This document shows, piece after piece, positions 5,417 to 7,609 of a stretch of 7,609 bases of DNA. The notes beneath the pieces were generated by a model. It saw only the letters and a program-made list of their open reading frames with translations, ran no database searches and was not told the DNA's origin. Position 1 is the stretch's first letter, and the number at the start of each line of letters is the position of its first letter. Source of the DNA: Planctomycetaceae bacterium. Lineage in GTDB: Bacteria; Planctomycetota; Planctomycetia; Pirellulales; UBA1268. The position numbers and the translations under genes were made by a program. The stretch is from assembly GCA_002862165.1 (NCBI GenBank), contig PKCL01000113.1, positions 1-7,609 of the forward strand. The letters are read 5' to 3'.

Positions 5417-5452
5417 GTGGAATCAACTGAAATGGTAAAATGCTTGTGAAAT

Positions 5453-5470
5453 GCCCAGAAGCCATTGGGC
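5453..5470 (-). terminator. Weak hairpin after dcd
   Basis: On the minus strand GCCCA and TGGGC form a 5-bp GC-rich stem with an eight-base loop, followed by ATTTCAC rather than a clean T-run. It lies 40 bases after the dcd stop. It could attenuate transcription into the downstream genes, but as a terminator it is poor. Confidence 0.25.
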
Positions 5471-5510
5471 CGCAGTCATATGCGGAAAGAAACCCCAGAG
5501 TACACTGCGT

Positions 5511-6098
5511 TCATCGGGGAGCCTGACCAGCCTTTCGTCCTCCTGAAAAAGCAAGTTCTAGTTGCTCATCGCTTGTGTCTCCGCCCAATTCTTGAAACAT
5601 CATGCTCGGTTGAATGTCACGATTGTGTTGATACTTGTCGCTTGAATACTCTGTGATTTTACCAGTGATTTGATGAAAGAATATTTGGCATATAGGTACG
5701 TTTGGGTAGATTTTCACCGGTTGGACAGCAAACATTTCCAGCGTCCAGTATCCAGCAAAGCCAACATCACCAAAGCCAGCGGTAACGTGTACAAATAAGC
5801 CGAGTCGGCCAATTGAACTTCGGCCTTCAATCATTGGTACAAGATTGTGGGTTTCTGTACGCTCGACCGTTCGCCCCAAATAGAGTTGGTTCGGAGTAAG
5901 GACAAGCCCTTCTTCCGGTATATGAACTCTGGCCACTCGATTACTTTTTCGCATATCGAGAACGACTTCTTCATAAACAAGCAATTCGTCATGCAGCGAA
6001 AGGTTATAGCTATTGGGATTCACCCTTTTGTCGTCAAAGGGATCAATATGAATATTTTCGCCAAGTTGCTGCCTGATCTCGTGGCCTGAGAGAATCAT
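5511..6098 (-). CDS. dcd: dCTP deaminase, possibly bifunctional (dUMP-forming)
   Basis: A 195-residue cytosolic enzyme of the dUTPase superfamily (trimeric in characterised members) that deaminates dCTP on the way to dTTP. The start MILSGHEI and the early block VNPNSYNLSLHDEL (27-40) are typical. The active-site block begins EGRSSIGRLGLFVH (91-104), with Arg93, Ser94, Ser95 and Arg98. The catalytic glutamate is Glu121 in YWTLE. The C-terminal segment KYQHNRDIQPS (155-165) corresponds to the nucleotide-closing tail. The stretch TAGFGDVGFAG is closer to the dCTP deaminase/dUTPase enzymes of Mycobacterium and Methanocaldococcus (TAGFIDPGF type) than to E. coli Dcd (TAHRIDPGW). Direct dUMP formation is therefore plausible but unproven. 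The usual Pro of the DPG motif is Val112 here. The ATG is supported by TAAGGA eight bases upstream. Confidence 0.95.
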   Translation of the reverse strand: MILSGHEIRQQLGENIHIDPFDDKRVNPNSYNLSLHDELLVYEEVVLDMRKSNRVARVHIPEEGLVLTPNQLYLGRTVERTETHNLVPMIEGRSSIGRLGLFVHVTAGFGDVGFAGYWTLEMFAVQPVKIYPNVPICQIFFHQITGKITEYSSDKYQHNRDIQPSMMFQELGGDTSDEQLELAFSGGRKAGQAPR

Positions 6099-6208
6099 CG
6101 CGATTTTCCTTACAAAGTGCGGTGGCGTTATCCGCGGCCTATGGGAACTGGAGGAACCTGGAATTTCCCTGGACCTTTTCTAGAGTGTAAGGATTGATTG
6201 AAGAAATG

Positions 6209-6245
6209 TCTCAAAAAAAATTCTGATTACTGTGATATTTTGAGA
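6209..6245 (-). terminator. Inverted repeat across the nth stop codon
   Basis: TCTCAAAA (6209-6216) and TTTTGAGA (6238-6245) are perfect 8-bp arms spanning the nth stop codon. On the minus strand an eight-T run (6213-6220) follows the stop and includes the base of the distal arm. It may help end nth transcription, but the stem is AT-rich and the T-run lies within it, so it is not a standard terminator. Confidence 0.3.
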
Positions 6246-6958
6246 TGCTTCGGAACTCCCACCTTTGGACAGAGGTTTACAAGTCCGCAGCCAACGCACC
6301 GAGGCTTACGAGCGAGGCACGTGCTTCTGCCATGCTGAATAAATCGATGGCTAATGACGACCCATTGGTTTCGAGGAATTTCTCGAATAAGGTCTCTTTC
6401 AGCTCGAATTGCATCTTTGGCTTTTGTAAGCCCGAGGCGACGAGAAATGCGACCTACATGCGTATCTACAACAACTCCCTCTGCCAGTCCAAAGGCACTG
6501 CCAAGGACTACATTGGCTGTTTTTCGGCCAACTCCCGGTAGGGATGTTAATTCTTCAACTGTCTGGGGAACAACTCCGTCAAATTGATCAACGAGTTTGC
6601 GGCAGCAACCCTGAATGTTTTTTGCTTTAGCACGAAAAAAACCCGTTGTCTTCACGGCGTTTTCGAGGTCTTGGAGGCTCGCTTGTGACATTTTTTGTGG
6701 ATTTGGCCACTGCTTAAATAAATCAATGGTGACCACATTTACACGCTTATCAGTGCATTGAGCCGACAAAATTGTGGCAATGAGAAGCTCAAAAGGATTA
6801 CTGAAACGAAGGGAGCAATCTGCATCGGGGTATAATTGTTTAAGACAGTCAGCTATTTGAAGCGCACGATCCTTTCTCTGCGTCCGAGTTTCTCTACTCG
6901 GCACAATTCGTGGTTGTATGTTGTCTGATGCTGTTTTTGTTGGTGGTTTCGCTTTCAT
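6227..6958 (-). CDS. nth: Endonuclease III (DNA glycosylase/AP lyase)
   Basis: Base-excision repair enzyme that removes oxidised pyrimidines and nicks the abasic site. The helix-hairpin-helix motif LPGVGRKTA carries the catalytic lysine, and VDTHVGR, 19 residues on, carries the catalytic aspartate. Four cysteines spaced C-x6-C-x2-C-x5-C (CLARKPRC, CVGC, CGLVNLC) form the [4Fe-4S] cluster near the C-terminus. The block NPFELLIATILSAQCTD matches the family N-terminal helix. I place the start at the ATG at 6958 (243 residues). A GTG at 6997 would add 13 basic residues, and neither start has a good ribosome site. Either way a Lys/Arg/Pro/Thr-rich extension of roughly 25-40 residues precedes the core, compared with the 211-residue E. 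coli enzyme. It is divergent from the DUF309 gene, with about 100 bases between them. Confidence 0.95.
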   Translation of the reverse strand: MKAKPPTKTASDNIQPRIVPSRETRTQRKDRALQIADCLKQLYPDADCSLRFSNPFELLIATILSAQCTDKRVNVVTIDLFKQWPNPQKMSQASLQDLENAVKTTGFFRAKAKNIQGCCRKLVDQFDGVVPQTVEELTSLPGVGRKTANVVLGSAFGLAEGVVVDTHVGRISRRLGLTKAKDAIRAERDLIREIPRNQWVVISHRFIQHGRSTCLARKPRCVGCGLVNLCPKVGVPKHLKISQ

Positions 6959-7050
6959 GGGTCGCTTCAAGGTACCATGAGGCTTCGCTCTTGGCACGTC
7001 GGTGCTACGATTTCAGTAGTCGACTGCGTAATAACGGTGGCTGCTTTCCG

Positions 7051-7056
7051 AGGAGG
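7051..7056 (+). promoter_or_regulatory. Ribosome binding site fixing the DUF309 start
   Basis: A perfect AGGAGG, four bases ahead of ATG at 7061. It decides against the longer frame that begins at 6977, whose extra 28 residues are unlike the family and would run back into the start region of nth. Confidence 0.85.
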
Positions 7057-7060
7057 TCTA

Positions 7061-7489
7061 ATGATGTCCGATCTGGTTGATCCGTCAGAATATGAATCGC
7101 TCTATTTGGCGGGCATACAAAAATTTAATGAATGTGATTACTACGAATGCCACGAGGTCTGGGAAGAGCTATGGACCGAGTATCAGGGCCCGTCGAGAAA
7201 GTTTTATCAAGGACTCATACAAGCTGCTGTTGCCCTATATCATTTTGGTAACGGAAATATCCGCGGTGCTCGCAAATTACACGGTAGTGTGCATGGCTAT
7301 CTTGAGCCATACGGTGCTTATTATCTTGGTCTTCATCTCAATCAATTCCTTGAAGCTTTTGATATTTGCCTGAAAGAAGTCGCGGCAAGTACTGAAGATT
7401 TCCCCAAAATAGATCTTGATCCAGAAACATTGCCAGAAATTCATCTGGATCCTCCACCTCCAACAACTAGCGGTGCCGCTGATGAATGA
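7061..7489 (+). CDS. DUF309 family protein
   Basis: A 142-residue protein, probably cytosolic and all-helical. The DUF309 signature is clear: FNECDYYECHEVWEELW (22-38), with the invariant His31-Glu32 and Trp residues, then KFYQGLIQAAVALYHFGNGN (47-66) and GARKLH. The biochemical role of the family is unknown. The tail after about residue 110 is acidic and proline-rich (ETLPEIHLDPPPP) and probably disordered. The gene runs divergently from nth and overlaps the following LON-domain gene by eight bases, so the two are probably translationally coupled. Confidence 0.92.
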   Translation: MMSDLVDPSEYESLYLAGIQKFNECDYYECHEVWEELWTEYQGPSRKFYQGLIQAAVALYHFGNGNIRGARKLHGSVHGYLEPYGAYYLGLHLNQFLEAFDICLKEVAASTEDFPKIDLDPETLPEIHLDPPPPTTSGAADE

Positions 7490-7609
7490 AGATTCGCTCG
7501 CATTCTCACCAGATCAATTCTCAGGACTCGCGAGAATGTTTCCGCTTCCGAACCTTGTGATGTTTCCGCACGTGATGCAGGCTATGCATATCTTTGAGCC
7601 TCGATATCG
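7482..7609 (+). CDS. LON substrate-binding domain protein (5' part, cut by window edge)
   Basis: The frame is open from an ATG at 7482, overlapping the DUF309 stop, to the right edge (42 full codons). The product reads MNEDSLAFSPDQF and then ARMFPLPNLVMFPHVMQAMHIFEPRYR, which carries the FPLPNxVxFP and HIFEPRYR hallmarks of the Lon N-terminal (substrate-binding) domain. Only the start is present, so it cannot be told whether this is a stand-alone LON-domain protein or a full ATP-dependent Lon protease. Stand-alone proteins of this type are common. It has no ribosome site of its own, consistent with coupling to DUF309 translation. Confidence 0.88.
   Translation, partial: MNEDSLAFSPDQFSGLARMFPLPNLVMFPHVMQAMHIFEPRY

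Noticed and set aside
6977..7060. Longer start for the DUF309 gene
   Set aside because: The perfect AGGAGG ahead of 7061 and the family N-terminus fix the shorter start. The upstream residues are unlike the family.

Overview
The window reads as bacterial chromosome with a mixed set of genes. The closest overall resemblance is to the Planctomycetota (Pirellulales-like). This is an inference from the gene set: a DUF3472 protein with a signal peptide, a Tat-exported calcineurin-like phosphoesterase, an AspRS with non-discriminating-type residues, and loose gene spacing. No marker gene settles the taxonomy.

Layout, left to right. Positions 1-674 (minus) hold the 5' part of a secreted DUF3472 protein that runs off the left edge. 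Positions 675-1462 are AT-rich and carry no convincing gene, but they contain a cluster of short GCGACT repeats and a 25-bp copy of a tRNA 3' end (1037-1061). Positions 1463-2485 (plus) encode a twin-arginine-exported metallophosphoesterase. Positions 2486-3098 are again AT-rich and repeat-bearing, ending in a strong terminator for the following tRNA. A tRNA-Val(TAC) gene (3099-3172, minus) lies just downstream of aspS (minus, to about 5048). Further right on the minus strand are a 71-residue two-helix membrane protein (5201-5416), dCTP deaminase dcd (5511-6098) and endonuclease III nth (6227-6958). From a short divergent region, a DUF309 gene (7061-7489) runs on the plus strand, overlapped by the start of a LON substrate-binding-domain protein that leaves the right edge.

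The most notable structure is the perfect 25-bp direct repeat formed by the 3' end of tRNA-Val (3093-3117) and its detached copy at 1037-1061. The 2.06 kb unit so bounded contains one intact gene, the Tat phosphoesterase, in AT-rich gene-free sequence with its own internal repeats. This is what a small or decayed tRNA-targeted integrative element looks like, although no integrase is visible. The tRNA's terminator lies inside this putative element.

The right half is housekeeping: translation (aspS, tRNA-Val), pyrimidine nucleotide supply (dcd) and base-excision repair (nth), all on the minus strand but with gaps of about 95-155 bp, so co-transcription is possible but not shown. The DUF309 and LON-domain genes overlap and are probably translationally coupled.
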